A stretch of 34,975 nt of DNA from Drancourtella massiliensis (GCF_016900655.1 NZ_JACJKH010000030.1:1-34975), one strand, 5' to 3'. Positions 1 through 8,154 are shown, counted from the first letter of the stretch. A program made the numbers and translations. The notes: a model not told the origin generated them from the letters alone.

Positions 1-62
1 CCAAGGACTAAAGTTTCTTCCTTAATAGATGCAATTTTTGCGTTTTGTGTGTTATACTTCAT
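1..62 (-). CDS. IS110-family transposase, N-terminal fragment cut by window edge
   Basis: The minus strand from position 62 reads ATG and then 20 further residues, MKYNTQNAKIASIKEETLVL followed by G, before the window ends. This resembles the start of IS110-type transposases, where a short K-Y-x-Q-N-x-K-I stretch precedes T-L-V-(V/I/L)-G and the first DEDD aspartate of the RuvC-like domain. IS110 enzymes are DEDD recombinases that move the element through a circular intermediate, guided by a bridge RNA. The ribosome site GAGAGG lies a few bases upstream, inside the 3' arm of a hairpin at 67-136. Only about 20 residues are visible, so the family call rests on resemblance. The catalytic residues lie outside the window. 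Confidence 0.55.
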   Translation of the reverse strand, partial: MKYNTQNAKIASIKEETLVL

Positions 63-66
63 TTCA

Positions 67-136
67 GATACCTCTCTGTTTCATAAGATTTTTACTAACC
101 CGCAAAGTCAGCAATCTTATTTTACTCTGAGGTATC
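67..136 (-). ncRNA. Two-stem hairpin upstream of the IS110-type gene; possible bridge-RNA loop or RBS-masking hairpin
   Basis: Perfect 8-bp arms at 67-74 (GATACCTC) and 129-136 (GAGGTATC) enclose two 8-nt single strands. A second perfect 8-bp stem follows, 83-90 (ATAAGATT) with 113-120. A short inner pairing CTGAC/GTTAG closes the tip. A stem, symmetric internal loop and stem immediately upstream of an IS110 gene is the architecture of a bridge RNA guide loop in that family. The outer 3' arm also carries the transposase ribosome site, so the hairpin could instead limit translation. The pairing is seen directly; both roles are inference. Confidence 0.35.
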
Positions 137-204
137 CTTTTTTCTCAACCACCTTTCACGGGATTCCCTATATTTGAATTATACAGGAAGCTCCCTGGAA
201 CACG

Positions 205-1545
205 TTATGAGATATTTTTGCGGCGATGCCATGCCATCATCACAAGAGCAACGAGCAAAGTGGCAGTTTCGGCAACAGGAAATGCAAGCCAGATTCCGTT
301 CAGATGAAACAATTTGTCCAGACACCATAAGGATGGAACAAGGAAAAGCAGTTGCCTGCATAATTGAATTGCCATGCTGGAACCTACTTTTTCTGTGGCC
401 TGAAAATAGGTGGAAATCATAGTAGAAAGACCGCAAAACAGATAGCTTGTCGCCATAATCCGCATAGCGGATATTCCAAAGGAGCGCATGGCTTCCGATG
501 CCGTAAACAATCCCAAAATCTGCGCCGGAAAAAAGATGACAGCCAACGTTCCCAGTATCATCATGCCGGTGACCAAAGCAGTTCCGTATCGGAAAGCGGA
601 ATGCAGCCGTTCGCTGCTCCCTGCGCCGTAGTTAAACCGCATGACTGGCAAACAACCCTGGATTAAGCCATTTACCGTCATAACAATCAACTGCTGCACC
701 TTAAAATATGCACCGAAGAATGCAATCGCCGTATCAGAATACGCCACCAGAAACAGATTGACGAACGTCACCATAAACGAACTGAGGGCGTTCATAATAA
801 AAGATGGCAGGCCAAAGGCAAAAATACGGCCGATCATCTGCTTTTGCAAATGAAAGCCTTCGATCTTTACCTTCACCTTCTGCTTTTTCCCCAGCAGCAG
901 AGCCAACGCCAAAATCATGGACAGCAAATAGCCCGCGACAGTAGCCACTGCAGAGCCAAGGATTCCCATAGCCGGGAAAATGCCAATGCCAAAAATCAGA
1001 ATGGGGTTGAGCACAAAGTTAACAACGACTCCTGCAATCTGGAACCACATGGGAGCAACCATATTTCCGGTGGCCTGTATCATTTTCTGGATTGCGATAT
1101 GCACCATATTGGGAATTTGCATGAACGAACATACGCTCATATAGGCAATGCTCAACTGATAAATTTCTTCATTATTGGTGAATGCCCGAAAGTAGGGTTT
1201 CATAATCAGCAATGACAGAAGATTGAGCAAAGCCCCAATTCCAAAGGCCAGTAACAATCCGTGTGTAACGGTGATATTTGCTTCATCTTGCTTTCTCTCC
1301 CCAAAATACCCTGCAATCAATACATTCACACCGACACCGATCCAGATGGACGCTGCGTTCATCAGGGTTGTAATCGGGAATGACAGAGAAACAGCCGTCA
1401 ACGCATTCTCACTCAGACGCGCTACAAACGCGCTGTCTATCAGATTATAGGAATATTGCAGAAACATGGAGATCAGCGGTGGCAGCGACATTTGCCAGAT
1501 GAGCTTTCCGACAGGAGCAACCGCCATTTTGTTATTCGTCTGCAT
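205..1545 (-). CDS. MATE family efflux transporter
   Basis: This 446-residue protein has about 12 hydrophobic segments in two similar halves and the usual length of multidrug and toxic compound extrusion transporters. It should sit in the cytoplasmic membrane and export cationic drugs or metabolites using a sodium or proton gradient. Family-like stretches include the N-terminal P-L-I-S-M-F-L-Q-Y-S-Y-N-L-I-D-S-A-F-V segment and the second-half segment L-I-Q-G-C-L-P-V-M-R-F-N-Y-G-A-G. The start is supported by GAGGAGGT about 6 bases upstream. The gene lies 60 bases downstream of the nitroreductase gene on the same strand, so co-transcription is possible. The substrate cannot be told from sequence. 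Confidence 0.92.
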   Translation of the reverse strand: MQTNNKMAVAPVGKLIWQMSLPPLISMFLQYSYNLIDSAFVARLSENALTAVSLSFPITTLMNAASIWIGVGVNVLIAGYFGERKQDEANITVTHGLLLAFGIGALLNLLSLLIMKPYFRAFTNNEEIYQLSIAYMSVCSFMQIPNMVHIAIQKMIQATGNMVAPMWFQIAGVVVNFVLNPILIFGIGIFPAMGILGSAVATVAGYLLSMILALALLLGKKQKVKVKIEGFHLQKQMIGRIFAFGLPSFIMNALSSFMVTFVNLFLVAYSDTAIAFFGAYFKVQQLIVMTVNGLIQGCLPVMRFNYGAGSSERLHSAFRYGTALVTGMMILGTLAVIFFPAQILGLFTASEAMRSFGISAMRIMATSYLFCGLSTMISTYFQATEKVGSSMAIQLCRQLLFLVPSLWCLDKLFHLNGIWLAFPVAETATLLVALVMMAWHRRKNIS

Positions 1546-1605
1546 ACTCTACCTCCTCGTCCACAAATTGTCCGGCGCAGGAAAACTGCGCCGGACAGCA
1601 GGTTA

Positions 1606-2127
1606 TTAAATCCGAACAATATAGTTTTGTTTGCGTGCTGCGGGCTGACCGGCTTCCTTAGCTGGATAACCCAATGCAATCGCTCCGACGCCACGCAAGG
1701 TTTCCGGCAGCTTCCACTCCCGCAGGAGAGCCTTACCGCTTTCACTGTCGAAAATCTCACGTTCCCGATGTACCCATACGGTTCCCAGCCCAAGAGCATG
1801 GGCGGCGAGCATCATATTTTCAAGGACGCAGCTTCCATCCTCTACAAAGGTGTTTGCGGAGCCATCTGCCAGAACCAAAATCACGACAGGCGCGCCATAA
1901 TAAGGGTCTGTATTGTTCCCCATCACTTCTGCGTTTAACCTGGCGATTTCCTGCCGGTATTTGGGGTCTGTGATTGCAATGATGGTAGGGGATTGACGTC
2001 CTCCGCCGGTAGGTGCATAAGTCCCGGCTTCCAGTACAGCGTCCAACGCCTCGGAAGGGACAGGTTGCGGTTTGTAAGCCCGTACACTACGGCACGTCTT
2101 GATCAGAGATAAGAAGTTGTTTTCCAT
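1606..2127 (-). CDS. Nitroreductase family protein
   Basis: This 173-residue protein has the FMN-dependent nitroreductase fold signature. The N-terminal S-x-R-x-Y/F motif appears as C-R-S-V-R-A-Y-K-P-Q-P-V-P. A-P-T-G-G-G-R-Q-S-P is the usual phosphate/FMN-binding stretch, and E-N-M-M-L-A-A-H-A-L-G-L-G-T-V-W is the conserved helix near the C-terminus. Such enzymes are cytosolic flavoproteins that reduce nitro compounds, quinones or similar acceptors with NAD(P)H. GGAGG lies about 9 bases before the ATG. The MATE gene follows on the same strand, suggesting a small stress or detoxification unit. The length is slightly short but normal for the compact subgroup. The physiological substrate is unknown. 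Confidence 0.88.
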   Translation of the reverse strand: MENNFLSLIKTCRSVRAYKPQPVPSEALDAVLEAGTYAPTGGGRQSPTIIAITDPKYRQEIARLNAEVMGNNTDPYYGAPVVILVLADGSANTFVEDGSCVLENMMLAAHALGLGTVWVHREREIFDSESGKALLREWKLPETLRGVGAIALGYPAKEAGQPAARKQNYIVRI

Positions 2128-2170
2128 AAAAAATCATCCTCCATTCTGTCAACATTTCCGAGATGCAGGC

Positions 2171-2210
2171 AACAAAAAAGCCACACAACTATCATAAGAC
2201 AGTTGTGTGG
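2171..2210 (-). terminator. Rho-independent terminator
   Basis: A 10-bp perfect stem (CCACACAACT at 2181-2190, AGTTGTGTGG at 2201-2210) is followed on the minus strand by CTTTTTTGTT. It ends transcription coming from the eroded XRE gene and insulates the nitroreductase gene. Confidence 0.7.
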
Positions 2211-2284
2211 CAAAAAGATGACCGAATCCGGAAAAGTCCACTCAAATTTTACGTCTATTATTATAGCGAGCTTTCGGGAGACTG

Positions 2285-2440
2285 TCAAGTATCAATCTTT
2301 ACGGAATTGTGGCGGCTGTCTGTTGCTTTTTGTGTTACTTTATGGCACATGAGCATTGTTACATGGAATATTTTTGCAAAATCTTCCTGTGTCATATCTC
2401 TCTGTTTTCTTATTTCGATAATTTTTGCACCGATGTTCAT
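2285..2440 (-). pseudogene. Eroded XRE-family helix-turn-helix regulator remnant
   Basis: From an ATG at 2440 with a strong GGAGG site about 7 bases upstream, the frame encodes MNIGAKIIEIRKQRDMTQED and then FAKIFHVT, a textbook first half of an XRE/HTH_3 domain. Where the recognition helix (R-Q-T-x-S-N-W-E) should follow, the sequence turns into unrelated residues and stops after 51 codons. The regulator is therefore truncated or scrambled and should not bind DNA as a normal XRE protein. A longer frame from 2476 exists, but the ribosome site favours 2440. Confidence 0.55.
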
Positions 2441-2634
2441 TTTGTTACCTCCTTCTGGATTCATTATCGAGCTCATGGTTCAAAAAAGCCAGCAACTTAC
2501 CTTTACACACCTAAAATACTCGCGCAAAGAATCTTTGACAAGCAGAAAAATGCAGAACCGCACAGCCTTTCGGCCATGCCGCCCTGCATAAATAGAACTA
2601 CTTCCTTATGGGTACAGTGCTTTTTCTTTTCACC

Positions 2635-3264
2635 TTATTTAATCGGCTGTCGGATAACCGTTTTTAAGTTTTCCGGCTTACACTTACGTACATCACTGAG
2701 ATAAATCTCATGGTGATATCTTTGATCGGAAAAATCCAGTTCATAGCCTTGTTCTTTGGCATAACGCTCCATCTCCCGGACCGTCACCGGTTCATTATCA
2801 TACGGACCGATATGCATACATTGGACGCATAACCCCTCATGGTAAGTAAAAAATTCCACTTTTGAAAAATCCATCTGCTTTTTCACACTTGCTTCTTGTA
2901 TGGCCCAATCAAACTCCTCCCTGGTAACGAACTCCGGAAGACGGATAAGAGAAATCCACTGAAATTGATCTTTCCGTGTGTAATCAACACCTTGCACTCC
3001 GTCCTGCCACCAGAATCCCTCCAGTGGCGGGACCACATAATCAAAGTATCCTTCTATCCTGTGTTTGCCCATCTTACTCATTTTGATGGTGTAAGCAATA
3101 CTATACAGCAATCCGATTGCCGCCTTATAATCTCCTTCTTCTTCATTCGGATCCCCCATTCCTCTCACCGCCAGGAAGTTCAGCTCAGGAACTTCCACAA
3201 TCTGTGGTTTCCTGGGCGGAAGATAAAATTCCTTATACTCTTTTTTATAATCAAACGCCGTCAT
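2635..3264 (-). CDS. GyrI-like small-molecule-binding domain protein
   Basis: This 209-residue protein belongs to the GyrI-like family by its opening F-D-Y-K-K-E-Y-K-E-F-Y and P-x-F-L-A-V-R-G-M-G-D-P-N, the central L-Y-S-I-A-Y-T-I-K-M segment, and the late H-I-G-P-Y-D-N-E-P stretch. Family members bind hydrophobic or cationic ligands, either as stand-alone proteins or as effector domains of regulators. No enzyme motif is visible. The start at 3264 is set by AAAGGAGG about 8 bases upstream; a longer frame to 3435 would overlap the WYL gene heavily and lacks such a site. It lies 62 bases downstream of the WYL regulator on the same strand, so the regulator probably controls or cooperates with it. 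Confidence 0.85.
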   Translation of the reverse strand: MTAFDYKKEYKEFYLPPRKPQIVEVPELNFLAVRGMGDPNEEEGDYKAAIGLLYSIAYTIKMSKMGKHRIEGYFDYVVPPLEGFWWQDGVQGVDYTRKDQFQWISLIRLPEFVTREEFDWAIQEASVKKQMDFSKVEFFTYHEGLCVQCMHIGPYDNEPVTVREMERYAKEQGYELDFSDQRYHHEIYLSDVRKCKPENLKTVIRQPIK

Positions 3265-3326
3265 TCTTTTTTCCTCCTTTCCGTTTGGTATTTTCATTCT
3301 ATCAAACCAAACAGGACAACTGTTTG

Positions 3327-4235
3327 TCATGAATCTGCATATTGTTTTTGCAGTTCTTGTCCAAAGGAACTCAATTTTTTCCGGAGGAACGCCGGCTCCA
3401 AAAGCTCTGCACCGCCTTGAAAAGATAAAATCCAACCAAGGATCGCATCCTCATCGGTAAATCCAAAAGAAAATAACAGTTTTCCATCTACCTGCTGAGT
3501 AAAACAACCAGGTCCGTATTCTTCGATCAACCGCCACCGATATTCCGGTGCAATCAATGCTTTTACCAAATAGGTGTGGGGAAACACTGTTTCATTGGAC
3601 AGATCCGGCAGTGGTGCTGCCTGTTTTTCAAAAGGTTCCTCCATCTGCAGTTCTGTCATCCGGTTCAGTTTAAATAATCGATAATCTTTTCTTTCCCGAC
3701 AATATCCCCAGACATACCAGCTGGCCCAGCGGAAAATCAGATAATAGGGCTCAATGAGCCGTTCACTTTCTCCCTTCGGGGCATAATAATGGAAGCTGAC
3801 ACACCTTTCGCACTCAATTGCCCCATGAATCAGTTCTATCTTTGGTGACAAAGCGGTTTTGCTCCAGGAAGAAAGATCAATCAAAATATGCTGTCCGCCC
3901 GGCATAAAATCAGAGGCACCAGCAGACAGCTTTTCCATCAGCTGCATATACCGGTTTGTACCACTTACACTGTCCAGACTGCGAAGACCTGCAAGAATCG
4001 CCTGCATATCGGTGGAGGTCAGCAGCGTACTGTCTATTTTATATCCTTCCATAATGGAGATTCCACCGTTTACACCCTGGGTCGTTACCAACGGGATACC
4101 GGCCTTGCACAAATCCTCAATATCCCGGTTGATCGTCCGTCTGGATACCTCAAACTTTTCTGCCAGATAAGGAGCAGTCACCTTATCCTTCTGAAGAAGG
4201 ATGGATAAAATTCCAATCAGTCGATCTATCTTCAT
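3327..4235 (-). CDS. WYL-domain transcriptional regulator with N-terminal winged HTH (YafY type)
   Basis: The roughly 302-residue protein opens with a DeoR/HTH_11-type winged helix (K-I-D-R-L-I-G-I-L-S-I-L-L, then V-S-R-R-T-I-N-R-D-I-E-D-L). A WYL ligand-sensing domain follows, containing V-S-F-H-Y-Y-A-P-K-G-E and W-Y-V-W-G-Y-C. A C-terminal extension (WCX type) completes it. Such proteins are cytosolic regulators that sense small ligands or nucleic acids. Three in-frame ATGs lie at 4244, 4241 and 4235. The ribosome site AAGGAG ends directly at 4245, leaving no spacing for the first, so 4235 with 9 bases of spacing is chosen. The GyrI-like gene follows in the same direction. Confidence 0.88.
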   Translation of the reverse strand: MKIDRLIGILSILLQKDKVTAPYLAEKFEVSRRTINRDIEDLCKAGIPLVTTQGVNGGISIMEGYKIDSTLLTSTDMQAILAGLRSLDSVSGTNRYMQLMEKLSAGASDFMPGGQHILIDLSSWSKTALSPKIELIHGAIECERCVSFHYYAPKGESERLIEPYYLIFRWASWYVWGYCRERKDYRLFKLNRMTELQMEEPFEKQAAPLPDLSNETVFPHTYLVKALIAPEYRWRLIEEYGPGCFTQQVDGKLLFSFGFTDEDAILGWILSFQGGAELLEPAFLRKKLSSFGQELQKQYADS

Positions 4236-4339
4236 TTCCATCATCTCCTTTGCATTCAGTATAACTACGATCTATGACAATAGCATGTCATGTTTTAATG
4301 CAAAAGGCAACCAAAACGTACATTAAGAGTGGATTTATA

Positions 4340-4388
4340 ATAAAAGAGCAGGAGGGACACAAAGCCCAATACGCCTTGTGTCCCTCCT
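4340..4388 (-). terminator. Strong terminator after the ABC transporter operon
   Basis: A 13-bp perfect stem, AGGAGGGACACAA at 4350-4362 with its complement at 4376-4388, is followed on the minus strand by GCTCTTTTATTATAAA. It lies just past the permease stop at 4406 and should end the operon that starts near 7400. Confidence 0.75.
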
Positions 4389-4405
4389 CATATGCAGCAT
4401 CGCTG

Positions 4406-5164
4406 CTATATCTGTTTTTTGTTAAAAGAACAGATACTGCTTATTATAATCAATAAGATGAAAGCAATCGTTACAATGATAGAAACATAAAAATCCGATG
4501 GAACCCTCTCTGACGTAAGTAAAGACACACATCCTGTTGACAGTAAGTATGGATTGTACTCTTCAAGCTTCGGAAAAATATTCGCAAGCATAAGCACCCC
4601 TGCAAAACCGACTGCTAAAAGAAGGGATCCATAAATACTGCCAGACAGAGCCCCTCCAAGAAGCATCATTGAGATTTCCAGTACGCCAAATAACCACATA
4701 CAACATGCAGCAAAAGGTAAATTTGGCAATTCTCCCGGCAGTAGATACCTTGTATAGATCAACGTTATTACAAAACATATCAGATAGCTCAATGTCCATA
4801 TGGAAATGATTGCTGTAAACTTTGAGAGTATGACCGTTTTTCGCGGCAGCCCCTTGGTCAACATATTGATCAGTGTTCCTTTGGTAAGTTCATTTGACAC
4901 GATACCGCTAAAAACAATGACAAAAAGAATCAACTGTGTTGACATGTTTTTATAAAACTGTATCCACGAATCAACGGTACCTGGTTCACCAGGAGTAATC
5001 GCCATTCCTTCCGGCATAAACGACGAAAGAAGTTTCGGCATAATTTTTGCCGTAATCGGATTCAGCATACCGAAAAGTAAAAAAACTGTAGCAACAATAA
5101 GCAATTTATATGTTCTTATACTTTCAAGAAATTCTTTTTTCGCCATGGCAATGAACGCTCTCAC
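4406..5164 (-). CDS. ABC-2 type transporter permease
   Basis: This 252-residue membrane protein has about six hydrophobic segments. Its first segment follows M-A-K-K-E-F-L-E-S-I-R-T-Y-K, the usual cytosolic start of ABC-2 permeases, and N-E-L-T-K-G-T-L-I-N-M-L follows the second segment. It should form the membrane channel for the ATPase encoded directly upstream. The start overlaps the ATPase stop by four bases (ATGA), indicating translational coupling. A long extracytoplasmic loop lies between the first two segments. The substrate is unknown; this layout is common for bacteriocin or peptide export and immunity transporters. Confidence 0.88.
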   Translation of the reverse strand: MRAFIAMAKKEFLESIRTYKLLIVATVFLLFGMLNPITAKIMPKLLSSFMPEGMAITPGEPGTVDSWIQFYKNMSTQLILFVIVFSGIVSNELTKGTLINMLTKGLPRKTVILSKFTAIISIWTLSYLICFVITLIYTRYLLPGELPNLPFAACCMWLFGVLEISMMLLGGALSGSIYGSLLLAVGFAGVLMLANIFPKLEEYNPYLLSTGCVSLLTSERVPSDFYVSIIVTIAFILLIIISSICSFNKKQI

Positions 5165-6078
5165 TTCACCACCTCCAGAAACAGATTTTCTAACGTAGGC
5201 TCTAAAATTTCGACCTTTACCGGATAGATTTTTGTTTTATAAATAGCATCGTAAATCTGTCCTGCTGCCTCATCGATATTCTTTGACCTCAATATCACCG
5301 TGCAATCTGTACACTCCGCATTTTGAAAAAGCATACCAACACATTCATTCCCAGCAAAACGTTGCAAATCTTCCGACGAACGGAATTCGATCTGCAGTGT
5401 GTCAAGACGATGGTTTTGTTTTAACTGAGAAAGGGTCCCATTTAACACTAAACTGCCATTGTTCAAAACTGCAACGTGATCACAGATCCGTTCTACATCA
5501 GACAGGATATGTGTTGAAAAAACAACGGTCGTTTTTCCTTTAACCGAGAGCAGTATGTCAAGAATTTCCTTTCGTCCAATCGGGTCAAGTGCGGAAGTCG
5601 GTTCATCGCAGATCAACAGTTTCGGTTCCGATAACAGGGCCTGTGCAATTCCAAGCCGTTGCTTCATCCCACGGGAAAAGCCCCCGATACGCTTGTTCGC
5701 TTTCTCAAGCCCTACCAGTGACAGAAGCTCTTCTGACTTTGCTTTTACTGCTTTTCGATCCAGCCCTGTAATCTCACCGCAAAGTGCCAGATATTCTTTT
5801 GGTTTCATATAACCGTAAAACTCAGGAACATCGGGCAGAAATCCAATATAACGATTAGTTTTGGTTTCGCCGTATGTTACCTCTTCTCCGCATACCGATA
5901 TTTTACCGCTTGATGGTTTCAGCAGACCTAATATCATTTTCATTGTTGTTGTTTTTCCCGCACCGTTTTGTCCCAAAAATCCATAAATTGTATTTTCAGG
6001 CACGGAAAGGCTAAGGTTATTGATAACATTGTGCCCGCCAAATTTTTTACTGAGATTTTCAATTTTTAAAATACTCAT
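5161..6078 (-). CDS. ABC transporter ATP-binding protein
   Basis: The 305-residue ATPase shows Walker A G-Q-N-G-A-G-K-T-T (near residue 38), a Q-loop region, the signature F-S-R-G-M-K-Q-R-L, Walker B L-L-I-C-D-E-P-T-S-A-L-D and the switch histidine in V-F-S-T-H-I-L-S. A C-terminal extension of about 90 residues is typical of ATPases paired with ABC-2 permeases. It powers the permease encoded downstream, with overlapping stop and start. Its own start overlaps the end of the upstream PLDc_N gene by four bases. Regulation is probably by the XRE regulator that heads the operon. Confidence 0.95.
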   Translation of the reverse strand: MSILKIENLSKKFGGHNVINNLSLSVPENTIYGFLGQNGAGKTTTMKMILGLLKPSSGKISVCGEEVTYGETKTNRYIGFLPDVPEFYGYMKPKEYLALCGEITGLDRKAVKAKSEELLSLVGLEKANKRIGGFSRGMKQRLGIAQALLSEPKLLICDEPTSALDPIGRKEILDILLSVKGKTTVVFSTHILSDVERICDHVAVLNNGSLVLNGTLSQLKQNHRLDTLQIEFRSSEDLQRFAGNECVGMLFQNAECTDCTVILRSKNIDEAAGQIYDAIYKTKIYPVKVEILEPTLENLFLEVVK

Positions 6079-6275
6079 TCTTCACCTCTGCCAAAAATAA
6101 AGTAGACAATCGGCCCGATTATCTGTACAAACAATACAACAACAATCCAGAAAGACTTATTGCCGAACTTGTAATGTGGATGCCTCAAAACGTGTATCAG
6201 TGCTGTTATTGCAAGAATCCATTCAATTATGATCAAAGGAATCAAAAAAGGAAGAAATTCTACTAAAACATCCAT
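6075..6275 (-). CDS. Small membrane protein, PLDc_N type
   Basis: This 66-residue protein consists of two hydrophobic segments joined by a short loop, with W-I-L-A-I-T-A-L-I-H-V-L and G-P-I-V-Y-F-I-F-G-R-G near the end. That matches the PLDc_N (phospholipase D nuclease N-terminal) two-helix domain often found alone beside ABC-2 transporters in Firmicutes. No catalytic residues are present, so it is probably a transporter-associated membrane subunit. It overlaps the ATPase start by four bases and follows the XRE gene after 4 bases, so all four genes form one operon. Confidence 0.82.
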   Translation of the reverse strand: MDVLVEFLPFLIPLIIIEWILAITALIHVLRHPHYKFGNKSFWIVVVLFVQIIGPIVYFIFGRGEE

Positions 6276-6279
6276 AACG

Positions 6280-7389
6280 CTATCCTCCTAACACAGATGT
6301 AAGTTTTTCAACAATATGCCGATACTTTACATGATCAGCCAGTACCGAAAAGACCGGATTCTTCGCAACACCGTCAATGATGCCTTGCCTGACTGTTTTA
6401 TCATCCCGCGGTGCATGAACACCTAAATCAAGCTCTGCCAGCCACTCATCAATTCTGTCAAAAAAACGATCGCCGTGAAGTGATATTGGATAAGATATTC
6501 CCACTGCTAAATCACAATACTGTTGTAATGCCGCCAGTGCGTTGTCGGTGTCATTTTGCAAGACAAAAACTGCAGCCACGTTTAAATATGCAGAAAGCAT
6601 TGTGGCAGGATGTAACTCCGGTGCATGAAAAGTTTCAGAAAGACAATTAATCCGGTCAATGATATTTTTCGAGGCTTGTACATCTGCTATCTCAAGCTGT
6701 AAAAGCGTAGTAAGACTTTGCATGATGTTTAAGAAATTTTGGTATATCTCAATTTGTAATATCTCTTTAGCCTTATCCGGCTTACCACTCATAGAATACC
6801 CCATTGACAAAATATGATTTTCATTCAGCACAGGTGTTTTTGCGTCTGCGAGTAATTCAATGGTCTTATCAGGTTCTTCCAAAATGATATAGCAGGTAGC
6901 TTCCATTACATTGCTCTTCCTGCACAATGTTAAATCATCGCTTTCTGTTTTTATTCGTGAAAACAGATCAATCGCTTCACGGAGAATTTCCTGCTGCCGG
7001 CTTCCCTTTGCCAACATATAGTGATTCAGCAACAATGCACCGAGGTGAAAAAGCAGAGGAAAACATGAAAAGTATTTTTTTCTGATCTCCCGAATTTCAT
7101 CCATCACTTGATCGAATGGTTTTTGAGCAAAATCATTGGATAACCGCAGATACAGCTTTTGTATGTCTTCTTTCATCATCTGCGGCTGATAATTGATAAG
7201 CTCATCAACCGTAATATTAAAATACGAAGCAAGCTGCGGGAGAAATGTAATATCAGGATAGCTTTGTCCGGTTTCCCATTTCGATACCGATGCTTTTGAT
7301 ACTCCGATATAAGCCGCAAGTTCTTCTTGTGTAATTCCTTTTTCCTTACGTTTTAAAACAAGCGTTTTTGCTATATTTAGTTCATTCAA
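6280..7389 (-). CDS. XRE-family regulator with helical C-terminal sensor domain
   Basis: Residues near the N-terminus form an HTH_3 domain (R-K-E-K-G-I-T-Q-E-E-L-A-A-Y-I-G-V-S-K-A-S-V-S-K-W-E-T-G). A region of roughly 280 residues follows that looks like TPR-type helices, as in regulators that respond to peptides or cell state. The start is not ATG. A GTG at 7398 overlaps the ribosome site AAGGAAGG, whereas a TTG at 7389 sits 7 bases from it and gives the family-like beginning N-E-L-N-I-A-K-T, so 7389 is chosen. It heads the ABC transporter operon. A promoter and a perfect inverted repeat lie upstream, consistent with autoregulation. Confidence 0.85.
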   Translation of the reverse strand: MNELNIAKTLVLKRKEKGITQEELAAYIGVSKASVSKWETGQSYPDITFLPQLASYFNITVDELINYQPQMMKEDIQKLYLRLSNDFAQKPFDQVMDEIREIRKKYFSCFPLLFHLGALLLNHYMLAKGSRQQEILREAIDLFSRIKTESDDLTLCRKSNVMEATCYIILEEPDKTIELLADAKTPVLNENHILSMGYSMSGKPDKAKEILQIEIYQNFLNIMQSLTTLLQLEIADVQASKNIIDRINCLSETFHAPELHPATMLSAYLNVAAVFVLQNDTDNALAALQQYCDLAVGISYPISLHGDRFFDRIDEWLAELDLGVHAPRDDKTVRQGIIDGVAKNPVFSVLADHVKYRHIVEKLTSVLGG

Positions 7390-7412
7390 ATTTATCACCT
7401 TCCTTGCCTATT

Positions 7413-7440
7413 ATTATACCTGTATTGATTGTATTAACAA
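7413..7440 (-). promoter_or_regulatory. Promoter of the XRE/ABC transporter operon
   Basis: On the minus strand a TTGTTA -35 box (7435-7440) and a perfect TATAAT -10 box (7413-7418) are separated by 16 bases, about 25 bases upstream of the start codon. Confidence 0.65.
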
Positions 7441-7450
7441 TGGATTAAAA

Positions 7451-7475
7451 GTTGATTTTTGTTGATAAAATCAAC
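7451..7475. promoter_or_regulatory. Candidate operator: perfect 9-bp inverted repeat
   Basis: GTTGATTTT (7451-7459) and AAAATCAAC (7467-7475) flank a 7-base spacer, just upstream of the -35 box. The spacer itself repeats TGTTGAT. Position and symmetry suggest a binding site for the XRE regulator encoded by this operon. Confidence 0.5.
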
Positions 7476-7548
7476 CATAAGGAAACAGGTCTGAATCATG
7501 GGAACGGATAGCTATATAAAACAGAGACTTTGAGCTTTGTTTACCAAT

Positions 7549-7605
7549 AAAAAATCGGAAACCGCCCCCTGTCCTTTGACAAGTTCCGATTCCCGAAAAA
7601 TACAT
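7549..7605 (-). repeat. Dispersed structured repeat, copy A (terminator-like)
   Basis: On the minus strand AATCGGAA and TTCCGATT form a stem around an inner TGTC/GACA hairpin and run into TTTTTTATT. It lies downstream of the NUDIX gene and probably ends that transcript. A related copy lies at 12969-13023, sharing CTTGTCA-AGGACAG and the flanking G/C-rich arms. Confidence 0.5.
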
Positions 7606-7656
7606 GTTTTTACAGTTTTTCATTTTTTAGCACGAAGCTGATCCTTCATTCAAGCA

Positions 7657-8154
7657 TCATTCATGAAGTAAACATGCTGTCAATGCCTTATATTCACGAA
7701 AATACATCCCACGTTTCGTTTCCATATGCCCATATTCCTGATGCTTTGCGAAAATTTCAATGGCTTTTTCCACCGGAATCCATCTGGGCTCCAGACCTTC
7801 TTGTTCCTCCTGCTCAGTAAGTGAGCGTTCCGTATGACCATCAGCTTCGCACATAAAATAACGGCTGGAATACAAATACTCTTCGTAATATTCATTAATA
7901 ATCAGGCTGCAGTACAACGGTTTCACAAGAATCCCTGTTTCCTCTGCCAATTCCCGGATGCAGCAGTCCTCATAGCTTTCACCGGCCTCAACACCACCGC
8001 CGGGAATCATCCACAGATCGCTGTTTTCCATATAAGACAACAGAATATTTCCGTCCTTCACCACGATACCGCGGCAGGCTTCTCGGATTTTGGTGTGTTC
8101 AGCAAAACGATTCTCTCCATAAATATTGATTGTTTCCATGTGATTAATGTCCAT
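7657..8154 (-). CDS. NUDIX hydrolase
   Basis: This 165-residue protein contains a perfect Nudix box, G-x5-E-x7-R-E-L-x-E-E-x-G-I, read as G-G-V-E-A-G-E-S-Y-E-D-C-C-I-R-E-L-A-E-E-T-G-I. NUDIX enzymes hydrolyse nucleoside diphosphates linked to another group, using magnesium held by the box glutamates. The start at 8154 overlaps the upstream GNAT stop as TGATG and has a GAAGGAA site. A frame to 8187 exists but begins inside the GNAT gene. Translational coupling to the acetyltransferase suggests joint action on a small substrate, perhaps a nucleotide or antibiotic. The substrate cannot be named. Confidence 0.92.
   Translation of the reverse strand: MDINHMETINIYGENRFAEHTKIREACRGIVVKDGNILLSYMENSDLWMIPGGGVEAGESYEDCCIRELAEETGILVKPLYCSLIINEYYEEYLYSSRYFMCEADGHTERSLTEQEEQEGLEPRWIPVEKAIEIFAKHQEYGHMETKRGMYFREYKALTACLLHE

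Noticed and set aside
844-1215. Long plus-strand frames inside the MATE gene
   Set aside because: They are antisense shadows with no family similarity or ribosome site.
3265-3435. N-terminal extension of the GyrI-like protein
   Set aside because: It overlaps the WYL gene, has non-family residues, and a strong ribosome site precedes the internal ATG at 3264.
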